64,000 nt of DNA from Paenibacillus polymyxa (GTDB taxonomy: Bacteria > Bacillota > Bacilli > Paenibacillales > Paenibacillaceae), in the NCBI RefSeq assembly GCF_018614975.1, contig NZ_JAGGNR010000005.1, forward strand, positions 146,695 through 210,694, in the 5' to 3' direction. Position 1 is the stretch's first letter. Every line of letters starts with the position of its first letter. Below the pieces are notes generated by a model. That model did not search any database. It was not told the DNA's origin and saw only the letters and a list, made by a program, of their open reading frames with translations. Positions 34,735 to 43,422 of this stretch are shown piece by piece. A program made the translations under genes and the position numbers.

Positions 34735-35868
34735 ATGAAAGCTCCGGAACCTGCATACCTGGTACGCCGCATCGGTGATACGTTGATTGCAGCCGATGAG
34801 ACGTTCAGCCAGTTCTATCAGATTGAACCCGCTGAAGAACTGGAGCCTCGTCCCATTCCACGGTTGGATGGCGTCGCTCCTCCAGTTGTCCCTTTTTTTT
34901 CACTGGAACCCCTGGTTAGTCACGATTCACCGCATCTCTATATGCTGGGTATTCCCTATTCGGGAGGTTCAGGTATGGAGGGATCAAATGTTGCCGGATT
35001 TGAGCAATCTCTTCGGGCCGAATCATGGAAAAAGGTAATGTATCCAGCTCTGACGCAATCCCGCATATCAGGACTATATGACATTGGCAGTGGCCAGAGA
35101 TTACTTGAATCAGTAATGATGCAGGATTTGGGTACTTGCCAAACAGATGAGTCGGATTTTTCCTACTCGAAGGGTCTTAACTCAGCTCTGGTACATACCG
35201 AAAGGGAAGAGGCACTACTGTGCTGCATTGGTGGAGATCATTCCATTACGTATTCCATCCTGAAATCCATATTGAGTCGAACAAGCGCAAGAATCATACT
35301 CGTCCAGTTTGATGCCCACCATGATTGCGGGGTGGATGCTATTCATCAGAATGAGATGCATCATGCCAATTTTGTGAGGCATCTACTGACGGAGGACGGT
35401 ATCGCCGCAGTCGTGCAGATTGGTCTGCGCGGCCTTCGTTCTGTAGATCAGATGTACAAACATCCCAAATTGGTTCAGATTCCTGCAGAACAGATGACCC
35501 CGGAACGAGTGCGGACAACCCTGCTTGATATACAGCACAAGTTTCAGGCGGAAGCGGCCTATTTATCGTTTGACTTAGATTGTCTTGATCCTGGGAGTTT
35601 TCCTTATGTTGATTTTCCTATCAGTGGAGGCCCCTCATGGTTTAACACCCGAAACTGTGTGGTCGCAGCGCTGGAATCCTCCTTGTCCTACGTGGGCTTT
35701 GATATGGTGGAAGGGCAGGAAGCAGAATCGGATGAACGCATTCCGGGGCAATATGAGATGGCCCTCAGAATGCTTACGTATATGATGGATGGCATGCACC
35801 GAAATTACCTTCGACACCGAAAAGGTGCTCTTAGAGTTTCTCAAGCCTTGGAGGGGACACATAGATGA
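34735..35868 (+). CDS. Arginase-fold ureohydrolase, probable peptide arginase
   Basis: 377 residues from ATG 34735 with GAGGAGG. All manganese motifs of the ureohydrolase family are present: GGDHS (Asp168, His169), DAHHD (Asp193, His195, Asp197) and SFDLDCLDP (Asp280, Asp282). It is longer than free arginases, with about 70 extra N-terminal residues. In the landornamide pathway the homologue OspR turns arginine residues inside a ribosomal peptide into ornithine and urea. This operon begins with a peptide holding nine arginines in its repeats, so I infer Arg to Orn conversion on VSARA. Agmatinase or free arginase activity is the alternative. Confidence 0.8.
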   Translation: MKAPEPAYLVRRIGDTLIAADETFSQFYQIEPAEELEPRPIPRLDGVAPPVVPFFSLEPLVSHDSPHLYMLGIPYSGGSGMEGSNVAGFEQSLRAESWKKVMYPALTQSRISGLYDIGSGQRLLESVMMQDLGTCQTDESDFSYSKGLNSALVHTEREEALLCCIGGDHSITYSILKSILSRTSARIILVQFDAHHDCGVDAIHQNEMHHANFVRHLLTEDGIAAVVQIGLRGLRSVDQMYKHPKLVQIPAEQMTPERVRTTLLDIQHKFQAEAAYLSFDLDCLDPGSFPYVDFPISGGPSWFNTRNCVVAALESSLSYVGFDMVEGQEAESDERIPGQYEMALRMLTYMMDGMHRNYLRHRKGALRVSQALEGTHR

Positions 35869-36842
35869 TGAACTTTAGATCTTTGTATCATATGTACCGT
35901 GAACAGGTCAGAGATGAACTTCATAGGGAGCGGCAGGATGGCATTCATTTGGGGTCCTTTTATGCACTGATGAACATTATCAAGGAGATGGCTCCGCTTA
36001 AGCCGAAGCAGTCTCCCGAGTCTATCTGGATGGACTATCTCGCATTTCTTCGTACGATTAATGAGCACAAGAAAAGCCCCTACTCGTTTATGGAGTGGGA
36101 TGAGGTAGAGGGGCGGGAACATCTGCAGGCAACGTTGCGTGAAGGTGGTGCATTATTAACCTGGCATTACGGGTTCGTGAGGCACAATATGATTACAATC
36201 GGTCAGGAAATACGTGCAGGCCACATGCCTGTCAAGCTCCCGTTTTATCTGATCGCCGAGCAGGAAACAGTCGAACAAGAGAAAAAGCTGTCCGGCTGGG
36301 AGGCCATCCGCAAGTATGCAGGTGCGGAACTGCTCAATGCGGAGGATGAGATGATTGGCATCAGGCTGTATTCCCATTTGCGGAAAGGTGGATCATTCAG
36401 TCTTTTTGTAGATGGACAGACCGGATTCAATACGGATAACCATGCTGTTGAACTACCTTTTCTAAGTTCGAAAATTCGCACGCGAAGTGGTATTTTTCGT
36501 ATTTTGGCCAAAACACAAAAGCCAGTATGTGTATACTTTATGACCCTTACAGAGGACTTTCGTTCCAAGATCGTTTTTCTGCCACCGGTTGTATTGGATC
36601 AGGATATTCAGGATTCTGCTGATAGGATATACGAGCCATTTCGCGAGCAACTGTTAAGCCAGCCAGCATTGTGGCGTTTCTGGGACAGGCATCACCAGCA
36701 GGTCATTCACTGGCAAGATGATGAAACGTCAATTACTGATGAAGCAGTCGGCCGTGTGGACTGGATTTCCAAGCCACTTGATGGTTTTGGACAGCTCGGT
36801 CTGAACACGGACAGTGGGGTAATCTATAATATCAGTTCGTAG
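35865..36842 (+). CDS. LpxL/LPLAT-like acyltransferase with altered active-site motif
   Basis: 325 residues, overlapping the arginase gene by four bases. It resembles the lysophospholipid/lipid A late acyltransferase fold: GGALLTWHYGFVRHNM at the position of the HxxxxD/E motif, and FVDGQTGFNTDNHAVELPFL with RSGIFRILAKTQKPVCVYF, like the second LpxL block. The usual acidic residue five positions after the His is not there (HYGFVR), so catalysis may differ. No membrane helix is obvious. Placed right after the arginase, it is a good candidate for moving the carrier-bound acyl chain onto the new ornithine amines, as GNAT enzymes do in selidamides. That role is inferred. Confidence 0.55.
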   Translation: MMNFRSLYHMYREQVRDELHRERQDGIHLGSFYALMNIIKEMAPLKPKQSPESIWMDYLAFLRTINEHKKSPYSFMEWDEVEGREHLQATLREGGALLTWHYGFVRHNMITIGQEIRAGHMPVKLPFYLIAEQETVEQEKKLSGWEAIRKYAGAELLNAEDEMIGIRLYSHLRKGGSFSLFVDGQTGFNTDNHAVELPFLSSKIRTRSGIFRILAKTQKPVCVYFMTLTEDFRSKIVFLPPVVLDQDIQDSADRIYEPFREQLLSQPALWRFWDRHHQQVIHWQDDETSITDEAVGRVDWISKPLDGFGQLGLNTDSGVIYNISS

Positions 36843-36867
36843 ATGGAAATGAGAGGAGGGGCGTAAG

Positions 36868-38226
36868 ATGCAGTCTTTTATTACTGAGAGGCGTAACAAT
36901 ATGTCGGTGCATGTGCTGCCAACAAACCAATATGCCAATGATTACGTGCAGATTAATCTGATTAATGCACAGCAAAACATACCCTCAGCAATATTTATCA
37001 TGATCGTCCGTTTGTTAATAAACAGTTGTCGTCGCTTTCCATCGAACAGGCTGCTCCAGCAACAGTTATGGTCCCTGTATGGTGCAGAACTGACCTGTCG
37101 TTTTGATTACAAAGGCGATACTCAGATTGCCTCGATCACGATGCGCATACCTCGTATAACAGAAGATAAGTTAATAACTGGAACACAGATGGAAACCATA
37201 CATAGCGCTTTGCAATTACTCGCAGGTTTGTTGTATGACCCAGCGGTTGATGATCATGGCATGTTCGAAGAGATGCAAGTAAAGGATGAAATGGCTTGGA
37301 CTGAACATCATATCGCGCATGCGGGAACGGATTGGGACAAGGTGGTGCAGAGCCGTTGTCTGGAATGGATGGGATATGAAGGGCAGAACCGCCAATTGGC
37401 TCTGGATGAACTACGGAATTGTGTCATGTCTCATGAGTTGTGTCGGCACTATCAGGCATTGATTCACATTCCGATCCATGTTCATGTTCTTGGCGATATT
37501 CATCCTGGACGAATTATGGATCTGATCTGGGAACAATTTGGATATGGGAACAGGGACGTGTTCAAACGCTGTTGTTCGGAGAGAGAATTAGAACTACACC
37601 CAATCAACACACAATATCCAGGAGAGGAAGAAGTAGAGGGACGACAAGGTAATCCTGCCAAGCAGCGGGAGGCTGAAGCCATGATGATGGAACTGTTGGA
37701 CATTCACCAGTGCAAGATCAATGTTACTTATCGTACAGGTATTCGATATGGCTCTGCTTTATATCCGGCTTTGTTTGTATTCCATACCTTATTTGGAGCG
37801 ACACCCGCATCCCGGTTGCAGGTTGAATTACGTGAACGATCCCAGTTGGTATATCAAGTTACCAGCACACTGGATGATTTTCGGGAAACGCTTCACATTA
37901 CAACGGGCACCAGCAGTGCTAACGTGACGGATGTTCTCGAAGGAATCGATATGGAATGGAAAAGAATCTGTGACGGAGATGTATCCGAGAGGGAGTTATA
38001 TACCGCTGTACAGAATGTGATGCATTATGTTCAGGTCGGATTCGATCTGCCACATCAGGTCATTACCAATCATATGGATCGGGTGTTGAGCGAAAGTCAG
38101 ATGACGACTGTACAATTCCTTAAAGAAATAGCAGAAGTAACTCCTGAAAGGGTGGCTTTCGTTGCTACCGAGTTGAGGAAAGAAGTCACATGGATTCTGT
38201 ACCCTGAGAGTGAATATTCCGCATAG
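36868..38226 (+). CDS. M16 peptidase-like subunit without zinc motif (YmfF/AlbE-type)
   Basis: 452 residues from ATG 36868 behind GAGGAGGGG. The fold pattern follows M16B peptidases (QIASITMRIPRIT; FHTLFGATPASRLQVELRERSQLVYQVTSTLDD; DLPHQVITNHMDRVL), but the N-terminal HxxEH zinc-binding motif is absent. In Bacillus, YmfF pairs with the active YmfH, and in subtilosin biosynthesis AlbE pairs with AlbF. The next gene here is the active partner. The two probably form a cytoplasmic heterodimer that cuts the modified repeat peptide. Confidence 0.8.
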   Translation: MQSFITERRNNMSVHVLPTNQYANDYVQINLINAQQNIPSAIFIMIVRLLINSCRRFPSNRLLQQQLWSLYGAELTCRFDYKGDTQIASITMRIPRITEDKLITGTQMETIHSALQLLAGLLYDPAVDDHGMFEEMQVKDEMAWTEHHIAHAGTDWDKVVQSRCLEWMGYEGQNRQLALDELRNCVMSHELCRHYQALIHIPIHVHVLGDIHPGRIMDLIWEQFGYGNRDVFKRCCSERELELHPINTQYPGEEEVEGRQGNPAKQREAEAMMMELLDIHQCKINVTYRTGIRYGSALYPALFVFHTLFGATPASRLQVELRERSQLVYQVTSTLDDFRETLHITTGTSSANVTDVLEGIDMEWKRICDGDVSERELYTAVQNVMHYVQVGFDLPHQVITNHMDRVLSESQMTTVQFLKEIAEVTPERVAFVATELRKEVTWILYPESEYSA

Positions 38227-38241
38227 TACAGGAGGGGAATT

Positions 38242-39459
38242 ATGAATAGTACCACATTAAATTCATGTGTCTGCAAGCGTTTATCCAACGGCCTGAACGT
38301 GAGCATACTGCCACAACCCAAATATAGTCATGCATTTGTATCCTGTTCTGTACCCTATGGGTCCATTCACGATATTACGCTTGCGGGTACGGCACATTTT
38401 CTCGAACACATGATGTTTTACAATCCCGATGGTCAGTCCGTCAAATCACTTCTTCATGCCGAAGGGGCCTCAACGTCGGCGCTGACGCGTTATGATGTAA
38501 CGACGTACCAACTTGCTTGTACAGGTAATCTAAGGAACAGCCTTCAACTTTTTATGAACATGATTGCAACCCCCTATTTCACGAAAAAAAACATTGAGCG
38601 TGAGCGGGCGGCGATTCATCAGGAACTGGAAATGTACAAGGATCAACCCTCCTGGCTGGCTCTTCAGCAATTGTTGCAAATGATGTATGGTAACGACCAT
38701 CCAATCACACTGGATGTTGCGGGCACACCGGAGAGTATAGCCGACATTACCGTAGAATGGCTAAGCAATGCCTATGCAAGTCATTATGCGGCTTCTCGAT
38801 TGTCTGTGGCAGTAGTGGGTCCTGTTGAACCGACGGAGATATTCGAATGGTTAGAGAACTTTTCGATGGATCAACCCAAGATCATGTCCCATACTCCAAT
38901 CATTCAGCCGTTGCAGGAGCAGGACGAGACTTATAAGGAAATGAATGGTGGATCTTCAATACCTCTTGTCCGGTTTGGCTTTCAGGAAGAGAGACCGATT
39001 ACGCGAATGGAGACTCAGGTTGCAACCATGATTGGTATCGAAGCCCTTCTGGGAGAGACTTCAACCTTCTTCACAGAGAGTGTGAAGTCAGGTTTGCTCG
39101 GGAAAGGGAGTCATTGGGATCACTATTACAGGCAGGAATTTGCTTTCTCCAATGTCTGTGGGTATTCCGTTAATCCCGTTGAATTACATCAACGAGTTAA
39201 GGAAGAATGCAGTCGTATTCAGGACCGTATGCTCTCTTCCGAAGATATACATTATGCTCGGATGAAGTGGATCAGTAATCACTATGCAGATATGGATTCA
39301 TTGAAAAAACGTTGCATGCACATCTCTGAATATGGCGTTATCGGGCTGGATTACATGCAAATGAGCGAATGTGCTATGAAACTGACGGAGGAAGAGATTG
39401 GACTTCACCTAAAACGTATAGCGAAACCGGGTCATCTGAGGATGTCCGTTGTTCGTTGA
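38242..39459 (+). CDS. M16B zinc metallopeptidase (YmfH/AlbF-type, active subunit)
   Basis: 405 residues. The zinc motif HFLEH (His52, Glu55, His56) is followed by the distal Glu region ERAAIHQELEMYKD, and the C-terminal M16 domain is present (SFFTESVKSG-like segment, YRQEFAFSNVCGYS). These enzymes close like a clam around peptides and cut inside them, which suits a precursor of 78 residues. It lies 15 bases behind its inactive partner gene. It is likely to release the repeat units or remove the leader. Confidence 0.85.
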   Translation: MNSTTLNSCVCKRLSNGLNVSILPQPKYSHAFVSCSVPYGSIHDITLAGTAHFLEHMMFYNPDGQSVKSLLHAEGASTSALTRYDVTTYQLACTGNLRNSLQLFMNMIATPYFTKKNIERERAAIHQELEMYKDQPSWLALQQLLQMMYGNDHPITLDVAGTPESIADITVEWLSNAYASHYAASRLSVAVVGPVEPTEIFEWLENFSMDQPKIMSHTPIIQPLQEQDETYKEMNGGSSIPLVRFGFQEERPITRMETQVATMIGIEALLGETSTFFTESVKSGLLGKGSHWDHYYRQEFAFSNVCGYSVNPVELHQRVKEECSRIQDRMLSSEDIHYARMKWISNHYADMDSLKKRCMHISEYGVIGLDYMQMSECAMKLTEEEIGLHLKRIAKPGHLRMSVVR

Positions 39460-39488
39460 GCAAGAAGAGTAGGAAGAGGAGTGACCTT

Positions 39489-40286
39489 ATGAAACCTGCA
39501 GTTACAGGGTGGAAGGAATCTGCTGCGGTTCAGTTTGCGGCAAATGAAGTACATATCTGGATACAGCCTCTTCCGCACAAGGGAGAGGGCTTTTTGTCAA
39601 GGTTGGATATAGACACCTGTGTACTGAGCCAGGATGAAATTAAACGTGTACAGAGAAAACAGAAACAATCCATGTATGATGCTCAGAAGCTGGTTATATC
39701 GCGTACATTTCTGAGAGAAGTACTAGCGATGTACACGGGTCAATCAGCGTCAGATATTCATATTGAATATGGGGATTCAGGCAAACCCTATGTTCAGAGC
39801 GGACCACAGTTTAACCTTTCTCATACCGAAGGGTGTTGTGTACTGGCATTAGCGGCTCATACAGAGCTGGGAATTGATCTTGAGCATGTACGTCCGTTGC
39901 TGCGGATGAGCGCGGTAATCAGGCGATTTTTGACGGAAGATGAGAAGTGTTATGTACTGGATCACAGGGAGGAGGAACAGGTAACGATCCAGCGTGTTTG
40001 GCAAGTTCTCACACAAAAAGAGGCTTGGATTAAGGCGTGTGGTCAATCTCTGTCCGGACAGTGGCGAAAACTGAATACGATGGGAGAAGGGTTAGATGGG
40101 CATCACGTTGTGGAACGGGAAGGGCAACATTATAATTTGCAGTCTTTGAACGTAGGTCCGAATTATTCCGCCACCTTATGCACTACAGGGAAGACAAGAC
40201 CACTTGTACGCTGGATGAATGTTGCTGATGATAAACAAAGCAAAGAGGAAATTAAAAAAAATATAACTCACATATCTATTGTCTAA
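39489..40286 (+). CDS. 4'-phosphopantetheinyl transferase (Sfp type)
   Basis: 265 residues from ATG 39489 with GGAGTGACC upstream; the frame is open before it but overlaps the peptidase gene. Sfp-family marks: SGKPYVQSGPQFNLSHTEG, GIDLEHV (magnesium-binding GxDxE), and WQVLTQKEAWIKACG (WxxKEA). It attaches phosphopantetheine from CoA to the Ser of the carrier protein at 28331. A dedicated transferase in the operon argues that carrier-bound chemistry is central to the product. Confidence 0.9.
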   Translation: MKPAVTGWKESAAVQFAANEVHIWIQPLPHKGEGFLSRLDIDTCVLSQDEIKRVQRKQKQSMYDAQKLVISRTFLREVLAMYTGQSASDIHIEYGDSGKPYVQSGPQFNLSHTEGCCVLALAAHTELGIDLEHVRPLLRMSAVIRRFLTEDEKCYVLDHREEEQVTIQRVWQVLTQKEAWIKACGQSLSGQWRKLNTMGEGLDGHHVVEREGQHYNLQSLNVGPNYSATLCTTGKTRPLVRWMNVADDKQSKEEIKKNITHISIV

Positions 40287-40306
40287 ACATTGGCATTACC
40301 TATAAT
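40279..40306 (+). promoter_or_regulatory. Promoter in front of the S9 peptidase gene
   Basis: TTGTCT (40279-40284) and a perfect TATAAT (40301-40306) are 16 bases apart, 65 bases before the ATG at 40372. The peptidase can therefore be transcribed apart from the upstream operon. Confidence 0.55.
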
Positions 40307-40371
40307 ATGGACAAATGGTACCTTAATTTACCAATGTTAAATTCGTTGGTTCAATTCCAAGGAGGTTTGTC

Positions 40372-42183
40372 ATGATTCAGTTTCCCAAACCGGATGTCGA
40401 GCAATATTTTCAGACGTACCGTATTTCACATTTTGCCGTATCGGCAGACGAGAAACGTTTGTTCATGGACAGTAATCTGAACGGTCAGCCGAATATTTGG
40501 GCGATGGATTTGCCTGGAGGATACCCATATCCTTTAACGTACTTGAATCAGAGCAGTCAATTTATCAAAGCAGACCCGCAAGGACGTCATCTTCTTACCG
40601 CGTTTGATCAGGATGGGGATGAGAACTATCATCTGTATGCACTTCCACCTGAGGGTGGTGTTCCACTGCCTGTGGTTCCTGCGGAACCCAATGATCGCTG
40701 TTATTTCGCTGAGTTGTCCGAGGATGGACAACGTCTCTATTATGTCACCAGCGCGGGTAATCCGAATTATCTGAATTCACGCCGCATTGATCTGGAGACA
40801 GGGGAAGATGAGCTGTTATACAGTGGAGAAGAGGTTACGAGCAGCCTGGTGGCTGTAAGTCCTGACGAGAAGAGTTGTGTTATTTTAAAAATGTACTCCA
40901 ATACCTATCAGACCGCGCATCTGTATCGGAACAATGAAGAAATGGTGATTCTGCCAGCTTCAGAACGTCATAGTCAGGTTTCCGATCTGATTTTTGCAGA
41001 TGACAATCGTCTTCTGTTCATTACCAATGATGACTCCGCATACGCCTATGTGGCTGAGTACCGTATCGATACCCGCGAATTCCGTTCATTGTGCAGAATC
41101 GAAGGGGAAGATGTGGAGTTTATCCGCTGGCATCAGGCTTCTGAGACCTTATATTTCTGGACACTTACAGGGCCGGAGAATCGTATGTACGTATTGGGCA
41201 AATATACCGATGAGCCTCGGCGCATAGAGATGCCACTGGATACGATAGAGCAGGTGAATGTTACGAAGGCTGGCAATGTGTATATTCTCGGACGTGGAGC
41301 GATCCAGCCGCATAATATTTATCGCAAAATAGCAGGTGCTGAGTCCTGGGAGCCGCTGACCGCCAATCGGGTAACGGGGCTTGACCCAAGTGATCTCGTG
41401 TACCCTGACGTTATTCGGTATAACGCCTACGACGGACTGGAGATTGAAGCTCTCTTGTTCAAAGCAAAGCCAGAGCAGGCCAATGGTTACACCGTATTTT
41501 GGCCTCATGGTGGGCCGCAAGCATCCGAAGCAAAGTTTTTTCGGCCGATGTTCCAGATGATGCTCGCTCAGGGCTATCATATTTTTGCACCGAACTTCCG
41601 GGGCAGTACCGGATATGGTGCGGAATTCGTCAAGATGGTTGAGCGTGATTGGGGTGAGGGCCCAAGGCTGGACTGTGTTGCCGGGATCAACTGGTTGTTT
41701 GATCAGGGAATTACCTCGCCAGAGCGGTTGTTTGTGGTAGGGGGAAGTTATGGGGGATATATGACTCTGTTATTGGCAGGTCGCCATCCGGAGCTGTTCC
41801 GGGCTGCGGTCGATATTTTTGGGCCAAGTAACCTGTTCACATTCCTGGAATCCGTACCGGAAGACTGGAAGCCGATGATGGATAAATGGCTAGGTGATCC
41901 GGTCCGTGACCGCGAACGTTTAACGAAGGATTCACCGATTACGTATCTCGATCAGATGGTTAACCCAATGCTGGTCATTCAGGGTGCTAATGATCCAAGG
42001 GTCGTGAAGGCCGAATCCGATCAGATCGTGGCTGCGCTTCAGTCCAAGGGAATTGATGTGGAATACATCGTTCTGGAAGATGAGGGTCATGGCTTCTCCA
42101 GAAAAACAAATGAGATTCTCGTGTACCGCCGGATGCTGGAGTTTTTGCAGAAACATCAGGAGGCACCCGTCGCACAAGCTTAA
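40372..42183 (+). CDS. S9 family acylaminoacyl/prolyl-oligopeptidase
   Basis: 603 residues behind a strong AAGGAGG. The N-terminal beta-propeller (to about 340) has TolB/DPP-like strands (DENYHLYALPPEGG; YYVTSAGNPNY). The alpha/beta-hydrolase domain has the full triad: Ser459 in VGGSYGGY, Asp541 in GANDPR and His573 in EGHGFSR. No signal peptide, so cytoplasmic. Such enzymes cut short peptides. It has its own promoter and is followed by a terminator, so it may be a general peptidase or a final trimming enzyme for the repeat peptide. The second reading rests only on its place directly after the operon. Confidence 0.85.
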   Translation: MIQFPKPDVEQYFQTYRISHFAVSADEKRLFMDSNLNGQPNIWAMDLPGGYPYPLTYLNQSSQFIKADPQGRHLLTAFDQDGDENYHLYALPPEGGVPLPVVPAEPNDRCYFAELSEDGQRLYYVTSAGNPNYLNSRRIDLETGEDELLYSGEEVTSSLVAVSPDEKSCVILKMYSNTYQTAHLYRNNEEMVILPASERHSQVSDLIFADDNRLLFITNDDSAYAYVAEYRIDTREFRSLCRIEGEDVEFIRWHQASETLYFWTLTGPENRMYVLGKYTDEPRRIEMPLDTIEQVNVTKAGNVYILGRGAIQPHNIYRKIAGAESWEPLTANRVTGLDPSDLVYPDVIRYNAYDGLEIEALLFKAKPEQANGYTVFWPHGGPQASEAKFFRPMFQMMLAQGYHIFAPNFRGSTGYGAEFVKMVERDWGEGPRLDCVAGINWLFDQGITSPERLFVVGGSYGGYMTLLLAGRHPELFRAAVDIFGPSNLFTFLESVPEDWKPMMDKWLGDPVRDRERLTKDSPITYLDQMVNPMLVIQGANDPRVVKAESDQIVAALQSKGIDVEYIVLEDEGHGFSRKTNEILVYRRMLEFLQKHQEAPVAQA

Positions 42184-42226
42184 GTTGAGAGATTCCATCG
42201 TTGACTGAAATATAGTGAAATAACAA

Positions 42227-42262
42227 AAATCGCCAGAGATCATCTTGATCTTTGGCGGTTTT
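42227..42262 (+). terminator. Rho-independent terminator after the S9 peptidase gene
   Basis: A long stem (aaatcgccagagatca / tgatctttggcggttt, with G-T pairs) around a tct loop, ending in a short T run. It marks the end of the + strand block that starts at 24344. Confidence 0.85.
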
Positions 42263-42366
42263 ATGCGTGTGCCCTGATGATGGGCGACATATATGGAACG
42301 TTACATACGTTAGTTTGGAAGGCCGCTATCCATTGAGCGACCTGTCCAAATCTGCTAACTAATCTA

Positions 42367-43401
42367 CTAATCCAGCAATGCGACAATCGAATCGATGGAC
42401 TGCTGCGCCCACTGTGCAAAAGGCAGGTCGGCTGCCCACGTCACTTGTCCAGTGGCTTTGGCTTCCCCCCACCACAAGATACGTTGATAGAGCAGATGCA
42501 TGCTGAGACGTGTACGGAAGTGTTGGCATTTCTCCTCATCTGCTGCACATACCAGATCCCGGTAGCAGTGAAGGAACTGTGCGGCCAGTTCTGGTTGACC
42601 CTCACGAACATACCTGGTGGATATTTTGGTTAGGTCGGCTGTGCCGTCTCCGAAATAGGCGGTTGTAAAATCGAACAGACCACTAATCTGCCACCCTGAA
42701 GAACGGTCATTCGAATTTTGAATCAGAATATTCTCGACCTTGAAGTCTCCCATGACAAAACAAGGAACAGCTTTGGACCGAAATGCCGGTTCAGCATTCT
42801 TGAATTGCTCGTCCACCCACTGAACATCTTCATCCGTAATCACCGAGTACTGTTCAGCATCATGTAACCAGTGACGAATGGTTCCGTACAACCAGTCCAG
42901 ATAATCGCCTGCAAAGGAAACAATCTGCTGCGCTATAGGGTCATATTCCCCGGCATCAGGCACCTTCCAGCGGTGCAGTTCAGCTAAAGTATGGGCAAAC
43001 ATACAGGCGATCTCTTCCTGATCTTGCTGTGACAGTGAAGCCTGGAATGCTGGATCATGCAGATGATTCCCGGGCAGGCGCGGCATTATGGCATAACTCC
43101 AGCCTAGCAGATGGGTATCCTCATGTAATAAATATGGATCAGGGACAGGAATGGACGTATGTTTCGCCAGTTGTTCTACAAAGAACTTTTCTTCCTGTAA
43201 CTGTCCTGCATATAAAGGATTGCCTTTCAGAATATACTCTCCACGGGAAGAGCGAATGAGCAGGGTCTGCCCCATAACCCCTTTATCCGTTCGTCGATAC
43301 TCTTCAAGGGTTCCCAGGTCAAGCTCATTCAGTGCATCCTGCAATGGAGCTGCGGCCACTTCGCCAAGTTGATTGGAACCAAAATATATACGGGTTGTCA
43401 T
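42367..43401 (-). CDS. Aminoglycoside phosphotransferase (APH)-family kinase-like protein
   Basis: 344 residues behind GGAGGG. APH fold: ILKGNPLYAG near the N-terminal lobe, VMGDFKVENILI as the catalytic loop (Asp and Asn kept, the usual preceding His is Gly) and GLFDFTTAYFGD as the metal-binding loop. Members phosphorylate antibiotics, sugars or other alcohols. The substrate is unknown, and the His-to-Gly change advises against calling it a resistance enzyme. It follows the SUKH-TPR gene by 21 bases on the same strand. Confidence 0.75.
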   Translation of the reverse strand: MTTRIYFGSNQLGEVAAAPLQDALNELDLGTLEEYRRTDKGVMGQTLLIRSSRGEYILKGNPLYAGQLQEEKFFVEQLAKHTSIPVPDPYLLHEDTHLLGWSYAIMPRLPGNHLHDPAFQASLSQQDQEEIACMFAHTLAELHRWKVPDAGEYDPIAQQIVSFAGDYLDWLYGTIRHWLHDAEQYSVITDEDVQWVDEQFKNAEPAFRSKAVPCFVMGDFKVENILIQNSNDRSSGWQISGLFDFTTAYFGDGTADLTKISTRYVREGQPELAAQFLHCYRDLVCAADEEKCQHFRTRLSMHLLYQRILWWGEAKATGQVTWAADLPFAQWAQQSIDSIVALLD

Positions 43402-43422
43402 ATGGCCGGACCCTCCTGGATT

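Noticed and set aside
42367..43401. Calling the APH-like gene an aminoglycoside resistance gene
   Set aside because: The catalytic-loop His is replaced by Gly and the context gives no hint of resistance.
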